A DNA stretch of 64,000 nt from Stratiolaelaps scimitus (Eukaryota; Arthropoda; Arachnida; Mesostigmata; Laelapidae), in contig JABWDB010000008.1 of the NCBI GenBank assembly GCA_019614645.1, positions 6,572,001-6,636,000 of the forward strand, in the 5' to 3' direction. Below are positions 36,300-48,521 of this stretch, one piece after another. Every line of letters begins with the position of its first letter. The stretch's first letter is position 1. The notes below the pieces were generated by a model. That model was not told where the DNA came from. It saw only the letters and a program-made list of their open reading frames with translations, and searched no databases. Made by a program: the position numbers and the translations under genes.

Positions 36300-39200
36300 G
36301 CTGCGGCTACCACGTCTGAACTCCCGCCCGAGTGGCCATATGGCCTACCAAGTAGAGACGGGTCTTGCGACGAATGCGGGTGGCAGAATATCGAATTGAG
36401 TCACTAGGCGTATTCCTCTTTCTATGTTTCTCGTCTCTCTCTCCCTCTCCCTCTCTGACTCGAACAGTAAGAATGAGATCGGTGGGGCGGTTTAGCGCGG
36501 GAAGATGTTGTCGGTAAATGTGTGCTTGGCACTACCAGGCAGACAAAACCAGGTCTTTCGCCCCGATGAAGACGAATTCAATTGAAATTGAAATATAGAC
36601 GCTTGGAAATACGCTTACTGCCAACTCATTGATGAGTACAAAACTGAGCACTCTGCGTCTTGAATTGAGTTCTAGGGGGGACTCTAGGGTGGCGCTGATT
36701 GGCGACCACAAAATGAACATTAGCCAGGAAGCACAAAAAAACACTAAGGGTTGGAGCCGAGTGAAACGTTGAGTGAGGGACCTGTTCACGACTTTGCGGC
36801 GCTATTGAAGAAGTCAGCAGCGCCGAATGAATTTGACACTACAAAATCCAACTGTTGTGTGGACGATTAACACAAATAGAAAAGCATATTTCAATATCTC
36901 ACCAATATCTCCGTTTCCCTAGCACCAAGACATAGCCGGGCCCACCCGGAATGGACACGGCGGCTTCTTTCCCTGCATAGAGGGTTGTGAGTCAGTATTG
37001 ACCAATAGCCAGATATAATGGCCTTTAATGGACCGCATGCATATATATCGCATGTTCCCAATTATATCCGACTTCTTACTGAGGTATCGTGTTTACGTTG
37101 GAGCCTTGCGCCCATAAATATAGGCCTGCCGACTCTACAGATGGATGTATGGAACAACGAATCGGTTGTCGGAGAGAGCCTAGCGGTTATCTACGTTTCT
37201 TACGCCTGTTACAACTCGAGACCTGTCGCCCTACGCCACCAGCCATGAGTCAAGCTCACCTCGACACTGGGCGTCCGACATTGACGCCGAGGTAGCTTCG
37301 GCCGAGGCATCGCCCTCGATGGCACGCAACGCCATTTTAATTATCTCCTCGCAGCCGAGGTAAGGTGTCCGCCTCGGGCCGTTTCGGGCGAGCACAGCGA
37401 GCTTCAGATCAGCGACCGAGACACCAGACGACGGCGTCGACGAAAGGGCTGTAAGCGTTCAGTATCAAGTTGAGTTCGCCACGGAGCTGACATCAAGCAG
37501 TGGCTGTCGCGGAGGCGGGTTGGGGGTCGCACGAATATTGACATTAGATTATTAAATTCCAAAGGCAGTACTACAGGCTAGCGATGCCCGTCTGTCCTCT
37601 CTACTGCCGTCTACAGGCCGGCTGCCCAACGATCATTCCTCATAAATTGTGGAAGGCTTTCTGCAACAGCTACGTCGTAACGCCGATAAAAGCCGACTTC
37701 AAAATCCTAAATGTAAGCAATTGTTCCGGCCGTTGTTCAGCAATGACAGAATGTCGAATCATAGGAGGCACAATGAATGTACTTCGCCAGCAGGCACTGT
37801 TCGACCTTCGGGAAACTATCCTGATCATGGTTTGCATTGGGCAACAGGTTCGGAGGGATCAGCTATCGCAGACTGCGATGCCAGGTGTCGCATCAGCGGT
37901 TGACCACGAACTGCTCGACAACTGCCCGTTTGAAGTAGGCCATTTATAATACACGTCGTTCGGGGTCTGGACATTGATGTACCTGTTGTGCGCTAATTGT
38001 CGTCGGACATGCTTGATAATTACGGAATATTCGTGTCATTACAAGGCCAGACGTATCAATACACATGGGATGTATCGGTCAACCTCACTGAGGACGACAT
38101 GGCTGTAGATAACGATGCTAAATGCACATGTAGCGATTAGACAATAGCTTTGATCAATAGTTATATTTTGTTCTGGATCATGGCGAAATGCCCTACTGAA
38201 GATCACGTAGATGTTAACGATACCTTTATGTAAATAATCTCTGAAGTTCTATAGTGTATACGGCCATGATGTATAGCTGTGTTTATCTTCCTATTACGTA
38301 AACATATGAACAAAGACGTCGTCGATCGATGTCGAGTGCACGTAATCTGTTCCCTATTGCCAAAGCAGTCATTTAAGGTACACGTGTCGAGTTGTTCGTG
38401 AAATTATATTTATTCAAAAGCACAGGAAGCCCATCCTAAAAGTACTCATTAATATTGCCCTCGATCGTATTTATTATGTTTCAGCAGACGGCAAGCAGGC
38501 ACGACTACGTCATCCTCCGTATACATTGTATAACACCTCTTCCGACGAAGAAGTGCTATGACCTCGTCGTCACCTCTCAGTCTCGACTCATTTGGTGACT
38601 GCCTCTACCTCGCTGCTTCTCGCATTTAGTATCGCTTGTCCGAGCTACTACAGCGGCCACCAGAATGGTCACGGCTGTGCGTAAACCTATGTAAGTCTTT
38701 TGGAAACGAGCACAACTCGAAAGAAGTAGGTCTAACGTCAGCGCAATGTATCATATTATAATGGACCTACGTATATACGCTAGGCGTGAGCCGTAAGGGT
38801 TGGGCGTGTTGCTGCTGCTGCGGCCACCTTCGCCGTAGTAGTGTGCAGTGGTGTGCGCCCCACATCTAAATCGGCCAGGACACGCCACCGACACTTGCTT
38901 GAACCCATGCAGGCCCCTCTAAGCGCACCCTTGACCTGTCTCAATTTTCCTTCGCCATATACACCAACGGCGGCAGGGAGTCGCTCCTGCTCAGTGCCTT
39001 AAGCGAGGTCGACGACGACATCGACTTCAGCAACGATGGTGGGGGAAGAAGACTCTTCCTCCCCGATCTAGTAAAAAGAGGAGAAGCCCAGACGTCCAGC
39101 TCTGCGACGGCCTATCAAGGGGCTGGCTGGCTGGCTAGCAGCCTCTCGCGTCTATCCATGCTTGCCATCTACTGCTCCACATATCTCATTTCAGCCGCGC

Positions 39201-41440
39201 GTCTGCCTTGGCTCGATGTTCGCCGACGCCGACACGAGGAGCTCTGCCGTCACTGCACTCCTCGAGGAGTTCTGCAGCAGTACCGGTCGCGTAGTAGGCA
39301 GGCAAACCTAAAATTATGACCCCCATCCCCCGAGCGTTTCGCGCTTCCCGATACGCTAGCGGCTCGCACTCTGCTCTCTGGTGTTTCTGCTCTCCGCCGC
39401 CGCCCACAATAACCCTCCCACCATCGCAACGTGTTCATGGATGGGGCCGCCCCCCAAAAGCAGCGTGAGAGGATTGTAGCGAGTGAGCGAGCGAGTCAGC
39501 GAGACGTATAAGCGGGGTGTAGTCTATAGCTCCGTATGTCTGGCCCTGGTTGGCCGGTGTCTTCTGGCGAGTGACTGCTGTGTGGGCCTGCGCCCCGTAA
39601 GCTGAGAGAAAAGAAGCGGCACAGTACATGGTGAAAGTGTTGATCACGAGAGGATAACAACAGGCGCAACGGGTTGGTGCTCTTTTTGAAGGTCAACTCA
39701 CTGCTCCCCCCACCAAGAGCCGCCGTGCTCCGCACACCCCTCGGGTTCTTTCGGTAGCAACGCCCGCGCGGCCATAGATAGATATTATAGATATACCAGG
39801 TCGGAAAGCTGTGTTAGGCAAGGCAGGTCCAACCAGAGAGCGAGTGAGCCAGTCTAACCAGGACGGTGGAAGGACCAAGGGCTAGACATGCAGTGAAGAC
39901 GGTGGCAAAGGAAAAAGCGGTTCTATGATCCGGGCGGAGAAAAACGCATTCCTCAACGGGGCCGCTGATGGCCTCCTATATCGTAACGCCATGGAGAAGT
40001 GTTATTAGCAGCACGTAACGTCGATAAGTAACGCCAATATGTTCAAGCCCCGCCACTATTTTGCAACCGACTTATCGACTGCTCTTCAAGCTCTATTTTC
40101 CTTTATTTTAGTGCTCGAGTTGTTTTTGCTACCTTGTACATTAAATTTGGACCATGGTTGGCATTCGGATGATGGACAAGCCTCATCCTTCATCGGACCA
40201 AGATGCGACAGAATCAAAGAGTCGACCAAGACTACCGTTGTGTTTTTTCACATTTGTTCATTGATTAGACTTTACATTAAAATATAATATAACAGTGATG
40301 GAGAGAAAAGCGCAAAGTCTTGCGGCGGAACGTGTGTGTGCAGGTGGAGCTCTTCAAGTAATGTCTTGGAGCCATTCCGGAAAGGTACTGATGTGGTAAC
40401 GTTTTCAGAATTAGCGTTGGTCTGCTCTGCTTATGGTCCTTGTTTCGACCGCTTGTTGTAGATTGTACTGAACCCTGAGTTGGTTCTCTTACCCCTCAAA
40501 GTGATGCTCTCCCCTCAAAGTGATGTTCTCTAACGCATCGTTGTGCGCACTCGGCAGAAAGTGATGGTGATGCCCCCAGTAATATGGTGGCCAGGAAGCG
40601 AGCGATCCATTGCATCGATTCGGAGCTTCTTACAATTAATATCAATTCAAAACGTAGCTCGCATCATATTATACATATTTACAGAACCGCGGCAAATTTT
40701 GTCGACATCAGCGGATCGAGCGCACTCGAGTGTAATGCAAATCGTTCATAACAGGACGTTCAACGTTTAACTCACCGGGTGCCTGGGAGTTGCTCAAAGC
40801 CAGATGCTAAATCCCATCGCGGTGTTGAGCGCAGTCGGATGACGATCCATAATTGGTCCTGTGACATATGCGTCACCGGCGGCACTTTTAGGCAATTCTG
40901 TGCTAGCCTGATGAACTTCGCGACTCTCATATATTGGTCACTATTATCAGTACTTATGCATAATGATTTCCAAGGTTGTAACTTGAATATGCTCTGGTAT
41001 GGTATTAGTTATCCTGGGATGCGTGGGCTCCCGCTTGAATTCGACGGGTCACGCTGCGCGTCACCCGAGCGTCTGATTACTCAGAGGATGCTTTGGGTTT
41101 CTAACATCCAGGTTCTTAATTAATTTAACATAAATTGAAAAATGATGGCTCTTTAATCTCGTTGAGGACGGCGTGGTCTACCTCCCTAGATACACCCAGC
41201 CGCTGACGAAGTTCTTTCTCCTGTTAGACATTCTTGCGTAACACATGTCACATTGTCTCTCTGCAACATCAGTACTCGTAGTCTATCGCATCGATATCGA
41301 TTCTAGGACCATCCCTCGTATGCAAGTGAGCTTACCCTATCAAAGAATCGAATTATGATTTGAGGAACTCGTTTTTTTAAAAATACTCGCATCGTCCGGA
41401 TCGATTCGTTTGCATATATCATCTGTATGATTTCTCTTCT
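36300..41440. other. Non-coding stretch, GC-richer at 37.2-37.5 and 38.8-39.9 kb
   Basis: Only small features stand out: a tandem duplication at 40492-40529 and scattered open frames. The plus frame 37649-37903 contains KCKQLFRPLFSNDRMSNHRR, faintly like one C2H2 zinc finger but with one Cys missing. The GC-richer part at 38.8-39.9 kb resembles a CpG-type promoter region without a defined exon. Confidence 0.35.
40492..40529. repeat. 19-bp tandem duplication
   Basis: CCCCTCAAAGTGATGCTCT is followed immediately by CCCCTCAAAGTGATGTTCT, two units differing at one base. Confidence 0.9.
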
Positions 41441-41665
41441 GATAGAGACTTACGCTGGATTTTTGGGGGTCGGTGTCGCCTTAACCTCTCTCTCGGAAAG
41501 ATCACCACTGCACGCTTCGCTGGGTCAAGGGTCAGCTGTAGCCCATCTCGCTCTCATGTTGTGATGTTCAGCATGTTTCAATATCCAGATTTGGATACTG
41601 GGTGAGCAAATCAGGTCACCTAACAACAGTAACACGCATATTGAGCCACCTCAGCATGAACACGT
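41440..41665 (-). mobile_element. Decayed LINE reverse transcriptase, second family
   Basis: Reading the minus strand, QYA at 41643-41635 followed in another frame by CVLLLLGDL resembles a YADDVxVLxxG catalytic segment with the Asp pair deleted. About 25 residues on, after a frame change, DGLQLTLDPAKRAVVIFPRE (41547 downward) matches the GLxLNPxKTxxVxF motif of Jockey/R1-type LINEs, and RHRPPKIQRK fits the stretch after it. The spacing between the two motifs is right. Frameshifts, an in-frame TGA and the lost Asp pair show it is dead. The minus frame 42588-42319 may be more of the same element but has no clear motif. This family differs from the LINE at 30.4 kb. Confidence 0.6.
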
Positions 41666-41669
41666 TGTC

Positions 41670-43100
41670 GTCTCTTGGTCTATTCTTCCTGTCTCGAATC
41701 AGGAAAGGTTATGTATGTCTCATAGGCTCTCCTGCTCGTCGATATATACATCTCTCATTTTATAGACCACTTTGCTAATCGCCTGTATACGACGGCGAAT
41801 ATTCCGATGAGCCATTTAGTAGTCAGGGTGTCCCTCCTGTATGAGGTCTTTGCAGTAGAAATACCCTTCCCTTACTACAATCGCTTAGAAGGTCCTCTGT
41901 CCCAGTTAAGATGTTGTTAAGCATCCTTGATATATACACGTTACCAAGCCAACAGCGTTGTACCCGACTGACAGTTGTGCTGGGATGTGGCCTGTTGCAG
42001 TTGCCTGTCTCTTGCTATCACTGCGTACCCCAAACACTCATCTAATTTCTTTCGATTGGAAGAGCTGGCTCGGGCTCGCCTTTACAGTCCTTGGCTTCTT
42101 CTTCATGGTTTGTAGGATTGCGCTTGCAAGAGTATATAGTTTGTCGTACCTCTTAATATTGTTCACCGAGTCAGATCGCGACTGATATATGTTATAAATC
42201 GATATAAAAACCTGGGTCTGTTCGCCTGTCTCGGTGGTCACAGCAAGTCAGTCACCACATTTATCGGTGTGTTTGATCTGGAGTCTGTCAGATACGGGGT
42301 ACGTGCCCCATTCTGGATTCAGTGGGGCGATCCGATCTCACAGGTCGGCCCTCCAATGGTAGCCAGCGGGAAGAAGCATTGCTTCTCTATTAGAACGGTT
42401 TCATTTAGCATCAGTATTGATATTTGGCCGTGGTGCACTATATCCGGCTCGATATCGGCCCATTCATACTTCGCTTGGTATCCTCTTTCCATTCTATAAT
42501 ATTTTAGCTCATCCATAGTAAAACGATAGACAAATACCCATAGAACAATCAGCGTATTCTGCTTCATTAATGACAGATCAGATGACAATTAAATAACTGC
42601 AGCCTCAATAAATCTCGGGAAAATTAAATGTCGACTTCAACTTCAAAGGCAGAGAAGATGTGATATGATAAATCTAAGAAAAGGCAAGATGCCCACTCAT
42701 TTTCGCTCTTCAAATGCTGTATTTGGAAAATTTGCCGTGATATGTGTGGAAACCTGACAGATATTACAATTACATTTTCTTTGGACGGCGGAACATACAG
42801 AACTGAACTGGGAGATTGCCAGAGCTCGAAATCCGGTCGTCGCGGATGGAAGACCAAAAGCTATTTGTGCTAGAAAATGTATGGTCGTGTTGGCACTATA
42901 ACACGTGCTGTGTCATTCCGTGCATCGGGTTAAGAACTTTGAAAATTATGCTAAACATATTTTTATTCAACTTAACTATTTTAAGCGAGGTGGACGTATT
43001 TAGGAGACACAGGAAAAGGCGCGATCACTGATCAAGCCCAACGGAAGTTTCGGTTCTGGCTTTAGAATCTCCTTTTTTATCTTACCTCTGCTCTCTCTCT
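41670..43100. other. Probable TE debris and non-coding DNA
   Basis: Open frames on both strands (42319-42588 minus, 42816-43031 plus) lack motifs. Part may be upstream sequence of the minus-strand LINE. The right end turns into the pyrimidine tract of the next acceptor. Confidence 0.3.
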
Positions 43101-43124
43101 CTTTTCTCTCACTCTTTCATCTAG

Positions 43125-43604
43125 CTCTTGCTCCTACAGAACTCAACCAGTGTCCTCGTTGCAACGTGTCCCCCACATGTTCAAGCGTTCACGTCGAGCA
43201 ACTGCTATCGGGAAAATCAAGTGATCAGTCCCTTCATGCCCTCATCGCCTCCTCTTGGCATTTCCGTTCACCACCTTTGTTATGCAGCTGTTCGCCTGCT
43301 GTGCGCAATACGGACGCGTTGGCCGCTGACATTGTACATAAATAGGATAGTGGGAGGACGTGGAGGTACGGACACTAGGCTCTTGTGGTCGCGCAAATGC
43401 CCCCGTCGATTTCCCCAGAGCTCAGTGCTCAGTTCCCCAACCTCAGTCCCATCTTCCCAGCCAGCTCACGTATTACGTGGGTCGCTGTCGGTGCATCTCC
43501 ATACAGAGGTACACAGCCAACACTCACAGTGCATTGAGCTTTATCCTGAACTCGTAGAGCCACGACCACAGGCTACTGCCACCTCGTTCTATCGCCTATT
43601 GTGA
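43125..43604 (+). CDS. Candidate exon behind an excellent acceptor
   Basis: TTTTCTCTCACTCTTTCATCTAG at 43102-43124 is a long pyrimidine tract ending in TAG, one of the best 3' splice sites in the window. From 43125 the frame is open in phase 0 for 159 codons to TGA at 43602-43604, with coding-like codon use. The product is Ser/Pro/His-rich in its second half and starts LLLLQNSTSVLVATC. No ATG is near the start, so it would be an internal or terminal exon. No poly(A) signal is obvious within 500 bp. A second plus frame (43360-43557) is also open. No domain recognised. Confidence 0.3.
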   Translation, partial: LLLLQNSTSVLVATCPPHVQAFTSSNCYRENQVISPFMPSSPPLGISVHHLCYAAVRLLCAIRTRWPLTLYINRIVGGRGGTDTRLLWSRKCPRRFPQSSVLSSPTSVPSSQPAHVLRGSLSVHLHTEVHSQHSQCIELYPELVEPRPQATATSFYRLL

Positions 43605-43717
43605 ATAGGAAGTTTGCGAAGGAGGAGGGAGCGAGAAAAACTCGTGGGAGCGCACTAGCTGGTACTAGGTTAGATCGGGTTTTGCCCGCCCCAGCAGCAG
43701 TTGTCAGCAGTGTTTGC

Positions 43718-43738
43718 GTGTGTGTGTGTGTGTGTGTG
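43718..43738. repeat. (GT)n microsatellite
   Basis: About ten GT units. Confidence 0.9.
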
Positions 43739-44099
43739 CTTGTATGTGATGTGGTCGACGTGTGCTTCGCGCAGCAAAGGGGAGAAGGAGGCCCTTTTCC
43801 TGGAGTCGGCTAGTCAAGAGGCCGCTGCCGGTCGGTAGTCCTCAGTAGGAAATGCTCTTCTTCATGTGGACCCTTCGACCCCTCTCGGCCCGCATTTGTG
43901 CCCCGGGAGTCTCCCTGTCCACTTGCCGTTCGCCTGTGCAATACTGCCGTTAAGCCAAATCAAGCCTTAGCCGAGCGGATTCCTCACCCAGAAGGACAAG
44001 AGAGCCGAAAGACTGTCGCCTCGGGAGCATTGTGGGCAGAGGAGTCCGTCCGGCCGCGTCATTCATCTACTGTCCATTGTGCCTGGTATAATATAATAC

Positions 44100-45650
44100 G
44101 ATTCCTTTGTTGGTGCCAACTGTTCACGCTAGTAAACTGCTCATCCGCTCGACGGTATACTGGAGGGCTCTGCAACGCTCAGTTGGCTTATACCAGGTAG
44201 GGCAGATGTACATGCACCTATGGGAACTTCGCGTCACGTCAAATCGATTTAAGAGAGGAAGCTTAAAAGCAAAGGAGTAGATTAAGTATTTTCATTTATG
44301 TGTAGCGTGACTTGTGTTAGCCAATCGGGGTAGATCGAGCTCTTCTCTTGTAAATTCTTGTTGTGCTCCAACATATCAGATAGTGATATCTATAAATCAG
44401 TGGTGCAAGCCTCATGACGATTGATCACGCCTTAAATACCCAAACACTACCACGGGCCGAACGTTATTGTAGCGCCTTCGATTACCACGAACAGTGTGCA
44501 AATTCTTATTGGTCAACCTTGCATTTTTTAATTACGATAATGACAGGCGATTCTTGCTGGCGAAGCCAACCTGGATAGGCGCTGGCAGTGCTGCAAGATT
44601 GCACAAATCACGAGAGATACGGCGCCGTCTTCGACTAACCAAAAAATTAACTGAAACACTCCCTGTATAAAGCTAAACTGTCAGTACCCTGTTGGCGTTC
44701 TCAACTTGGACCAACGTTGACGAGAATGAATTAGTCAGAGTCATTATTTAGATCAGCAAATATGGAATGCTGACGTACTATATTAACGTGCCACGTAAGT
44801 ATTGCGTGTTGTTCCATTCTCATCCGTGTGTGATTTATTGTTTGCTGTTGAACGTGTTTTGATCGACGAGGGAAATTACAGTGATTTCACTATCCACAGA
44901 TAAGTGCGATAAGTGTATGAATGATCGTCTGCGTCCAGCGTCCGCAGTTGTCCACAGTTAAACTAAGCGGCACATTGCGTTATCCTTTTGCCGGGCGCAT
45001 TTTATCTTCGTCAGGCATGTGGTCTGCAGATAAGAGAGCTGGCGAGAGGGAGAGAGAGATGGCGAGAACGTGCGCTTTGAAGAATAATATAATATTTCGT
45101 CGACTGTAGTGTTAGTACGAGATACTCCGGTAGCAGGAGCTCGAAAAAAAGACGGCGAAAAATTAGCGAATGGGAAATGGCGAATGGAAGGAAGTTCCGG
45201 CGGAGACGCTCGTCCGCCGCGCCAAAGACACACGAACGCCAAGACTGGTCTGGCGAAAAGCCAGAAGCGGCGGGAACAATGATCGCGAGATAGTGTGATA
45301 GGGAGAGCAGCATGACCGCCGTCGCTGCCGCCACCGGAGTACCAACGAACTCCACGGGCTGCTGTGGTGAAGCAAAGTGTCACCGCTACCAAAAAAAAAA
45401 GTAGCAGCAGCAGTAGTGAGAAGTGGGTCAAGAGAGGGACGTCCTGGCGCGAAAGGGCAATTAGCGTCCGAGGGAGGAGCATTTTTAAATTGGGCAGCCA
45501 GGGCCCTGGACTGGGTCGGGCCTGTCGGTTTGTGTGTCTGTGGGGCGAGTATCTATTTTTAAGTGTAAGCGGCGTCGGGGGTTTTCAGGGTTAGAGGGAA
45601 ACTGGCGGAATGGAAACGAAAGGAAAGAAGAGCGAAGTCGAGCCCGTTAG
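44100..45650. other. Intergenic-like, turning GC-rich at 44.95 kb
   Basis: 44.2-44.9 kb is AT-rich with no signal. From 44.95 kb the sequence is GC-rich with long minus frames (45482-44958) whose hydrophobic Leu run comes from a (CAG)n/A10 stretch read on the other strand. TATTTTTAAG at 45553-45562 lies about 30 bp before TTTTCAGGG and could be a weak core promoter for the ATG at 45692. Confidence 0.3.
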
Positions 45651-45691
45651 CCCGTTTGTCTCGTGACAACGCGGCGACAACGGCTGTAACA

Positions 45692-45967
45692 ATGGCCCCT
45701 TTGCGCGGCGCGAACTATGTGAACCTTGAGGGACACCCTCGAGGGACACCCTCGAGGGAGAGCTCTGATGTGGCGGTGGTAGGGGTGCCGACTGCAGACG
45801 TCCACAGCAGCGCGGAGCGCTGCTTAGCTGAGAACTCGCGGAGAGATCAACAACACACTTATTGCGTTGGACTGAACGAAGGGTACTGCCCGCGCTCGTG
45901 GGATAACGGACCAGCAAACACTGCACCATTGCGGCGCGCAACCCGAAACAGGTCCTACGTGCTGGCC
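45692..45967 (+). CDS. Candidate first coding exon, ATG in strong context
   Basis: The ATG at 45692 lies in GTAACAATGG, an excellent start context. The frame runs 92 codons with coding-like codon use (starts MAPLRGANYVNLEGHPRG; later CLAENSRRDQQHTYCVG) to CTGGCC|GTGAGT, a good donor at 45968 that would leave phase 0. If not spliced there it stops at 45994. Four Cys and a polar composition give no clear family. A 13-bp tandem duplication (45728-45759) inside it encodes part of EGHPRGTPSRE. A TATA-like TATTTTTAAG lies about 130 bp upstream. The next exon was not found with confidence. Confidence 0.35.
45728..45759. repeat. 13-bp tandem repeat with palindromic junctions
   Basis: GAGGGACACCCTC occurs twice in tandem plus GAGGGA. 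Each junction forms the palindrome CCCTCGAGGG. It lies within the coding candidate at 45692 and changes length in a non-multiple of three, so extra copies would shift the frame. Confidence 0.85.
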
Positions 45968-45999
45968 GTGAGTTGCGCAGCAGTACGAAACTGATGCAA

Positions 46000-47900
46000 C
46001 GGTCCGGGAGTTGAACGACCCTAATTCAGCTGACGTCATGAATTCTGCACATTTCATGGATATTCATCATATCCCATTGCTATTCTGCGCGAACTTCCTC
46101 TACTAAACCCTTACTTGCCACTGCTGGCGTCATCCCGTTCCCGGTATGGCGGGATCACTCTCAACGTAACAGCAACCGATTGTCATTTGCTTTGCAATTT
46201 GTATTACGGCACACAACTAGACATTCGTTGAAGGATAGACGCAGCGGATCGCTTTTTTTCTGTACCGATTGAGCCCTTTTGAGTCGCGCTGCTCTGCTGC
46301 GCCTTAGCCTCATCCTCGAGATCGCCAGATTTAGATAACCACACGATGAATGCAACAGTGAACCAAATTCGGGTCACCGTGTGTAAACTTGACTGAACAG
46401 ACTCATTTTTCCTTGGTGCCGGAACGGCACCAGCATCTTGCCCCACGGGGGAACAGACTATGCGTTGGCATGGTCTTGCTAATAGGTTGAAGCTGGCTAT
46501 CCGTTCCCAGGTATTCACATTAGTTCGAAATGTGCTCCTCAGCAGAGATGGGATATCTCACCTCTGCAGTCTAAACAAAGTAGATTTAGAAAGAATGAAT
46601 GCCGCTCAGAAACTTTCTTTTATTTAGGGTATACTGTAGTAGACTACAGTATACAAATAACATAATGCTCTTGTACGAAACCCCCAAGATATTCAAGGGA
46701 TTCCGAAAAGTGGCAACTATTCAGCATCCCAAATTACTCCGGCAGGGAGCAAATATCGGTCAGCTGTACACGACAGCAAGTGGTCTAAGCTGTGGTGACC
46801 CAGCACTAGACGCAGGAGTAGACGGCGTTGGCCGATGCAATCAGCGTGTTGTGCGATGTGAGCCAGCTGTGATCGGGGCCTTTGCTGGAACGACGTCGCA
46901 TCGTGTAACTGTGTGGTTTGTGATGCCGGTGTGATGCTAATGACATCTTGGTGAACGCAATCGTTATCAAGCATGGCAAATAAACATTGGGGCTTGTCTT
47001 TATCAGGAGGCGCGGCTGTGCTAGTGGCAGCAACAGTCCTGAAGGTTTTTGTCGCATCACTCTCACACTCGCTCTCTCCCTCCCTCCCTCCCTCTCACCG
47101 CCTATAGCTTATAGCCAGCGCACGGTGCTGGCAGTATTCGCTGATTCTTCCCAAGCGACTCCAAACAGCTATAAGAGAAGACTGAGGCGGCTCGTTTCGT
47201 CCGAGGCAGCGAGCATGGGAGCTATCTCGGACAAAAAAAACCTCCCTCATGGGCCATTGGTGCGTTTTTAACAGTATTGTACCCCGTGCTCTTGCTTTGA
47301 CTCGAGGGGCTCACCTTCTAAATGGCTCACTGGTGAAGGTGACAGACAAAGCTATCGCAACCCCCCAGCCGATGCAAGCAACGAGAAGGGAGCGTTTCCA
47401 TCGAGACGATCACATCAAAGGCTGACCAATTCAGGAACAGCAGTAGTAGACGTCTCGATGGAGTGGCCGATTAAGCGGTGCTCTCTTAAACGTTAAAGCC
47501 TTTTGGCGGTGGAGGTTTGGTGAAAAAAAAAGGTCGGCGTTATCGATTAGCAGACAAATTATTGCCAGTTGGAAGGCAGCGATTTGTGCAGTGACTATGA
47601 TAATATCCATTACGTTGCCTGTGAAATGGTCTTATCATACTCGCAGCTACTATAGTATACGTCAATAATTATTTAGTATAAATAAACCGAGTCGCTTAGA
47701 ATTTCTCAAGGAGGCATATATATATACATATATATAGCTGATAACGAACGCGAAGAAACCTCGTTTATCCAATCATATTGCTATTAGAATAAATCGTCTC
47801 AGTTGATTCATCGTTACTAAGCATAAGCCATAAAGGATTTTTGTGTCCAGCTGAAGTCAAAGCTTTGCCCCATTCGTACGTAACGCAAAAAGCGAAAACG
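46000..47900. other. No supported gene
   Basis: Mixed-composition DNA with the hairpin at 46620-46660, a (TCCC)n run near 47078-47095 and AT-rich sequence at 47.6-47.8 kb. Open frames here lack starts or splice sites that I trust. Confidence 0.4.
46620..46660. other. Near-perfect stem-loop, 12 + 6 bp
   Basis: GTATACTGTAGT (46629-46640) pairs perfectly with ACTACAGTATAC (46643-46654) around a 2-nt centre. Outside it TTATTT (46620-46625) pairs with AAATAA (46655-46660) across a 3-nt AGG bulge. The near-zero loop means a palindrome in DNA rather than a typical RNA hairpin; it may be a transposon-end relic. Confidence 0.75.
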
Positions 47901-47910
47901 ACTAGTTGTA

Positions 47911-48290
47911 TTGAATGTTTTTGCATGCGAAGGCTTAGCTCGCCGCGGCAAACCAGAGTGCGACGCTCATGTGGTTTTCGTGCGCCACCACCGCGCTCCG
48001 ATGGTCAAAATTCAGGCGGCTACTATGGATCACTACGGAGAAACCCAACCGCCGCCACCGCCACTGTGCATCAAAAAGCACTGTGTCGAAAGAACTGCTC
48101 GAGGGAGCCGGCCTCCCTTCTCGTTCCGTGTCTAGCGAAGGTCACGCATAGCAGCGTTGGCAATAGGAGGAGTAAGGAGTGCACGCACCCGTACGTATAC
48201 GCCATACACACACACACACACACGATGCTCTCTTGTGCAGACTGGCGCCGGATATCTGCAAAATCGCGAAAACACACACCCACAGACACG
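47911..48290 (+). other. Candidate 5' exon ending at a consensus donor
   Basis: CACAGACACG|GTGAGT at 48290/48291 is a good 5' splice site. Its position 231 bp before the acceptor at 48521 would make it the leader exon of the secreted-protein candidate. The frame 47911-48135 is open with coding-like codons but ends before the donor, so the exon is treated as untranslated. The left border is unknown; it is drawn at the start of the GC-rich, open stretch. Confidence 0.25.
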
Positions 48291-48521
48291 GTGAGTCTAG
48301 AACGGCCCCCCGGGCCTCCCTGAGAAAACGTCAGGATCGCGGAAGAAGGATCACCAGCTCCAAAAGATTGGCGCTCCCACCTACCGCCCGCTTTCTCGCC
48401 TTTCCTCACATCGAAGATCTGTTGGTCGGCAACTCCCCCGTCGGCTTTGCCTTTGCTCGCTGCCGCTACCCGCTCTCATACACCCTTCCGCCCCAACCAA
48501 CTCCTATATTATTGCTGGTAG

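Larger units (their letters stand above)
34400..36300. other. GC-rich region with simple repeats, no supported gene
   Basis: Holds (CTG)n near 35360, a G13 run at 35724-35736, a (GT)n at 36005-36023 and AT runs near 34.8 kb. Long minus frames at 35662-36229 are driven by low-complexity His-Thr and Pro codons from these repeats and are not treated as genes. The composition would suit a promoter or 5' leader of an unseen gene. Confidence 0.35.

Noticed and set aside
37649..37903. Plus frame resembling a C2H2 or BTB-type zinc finger (KCKQLFRP...NHRRHNEC)
   Set aside because: Only one of the first Cys pair is present, His/Cys spacing is off, the second finger is absent and no splice sites frame it.
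44958..45482. 174-codon minus frame with a hydrophobic leader-like stretch
   Set aside because: The hydrophobic core is produced by (CTG)n plus a T10 run (A10 and CAG on plus); no independent support.
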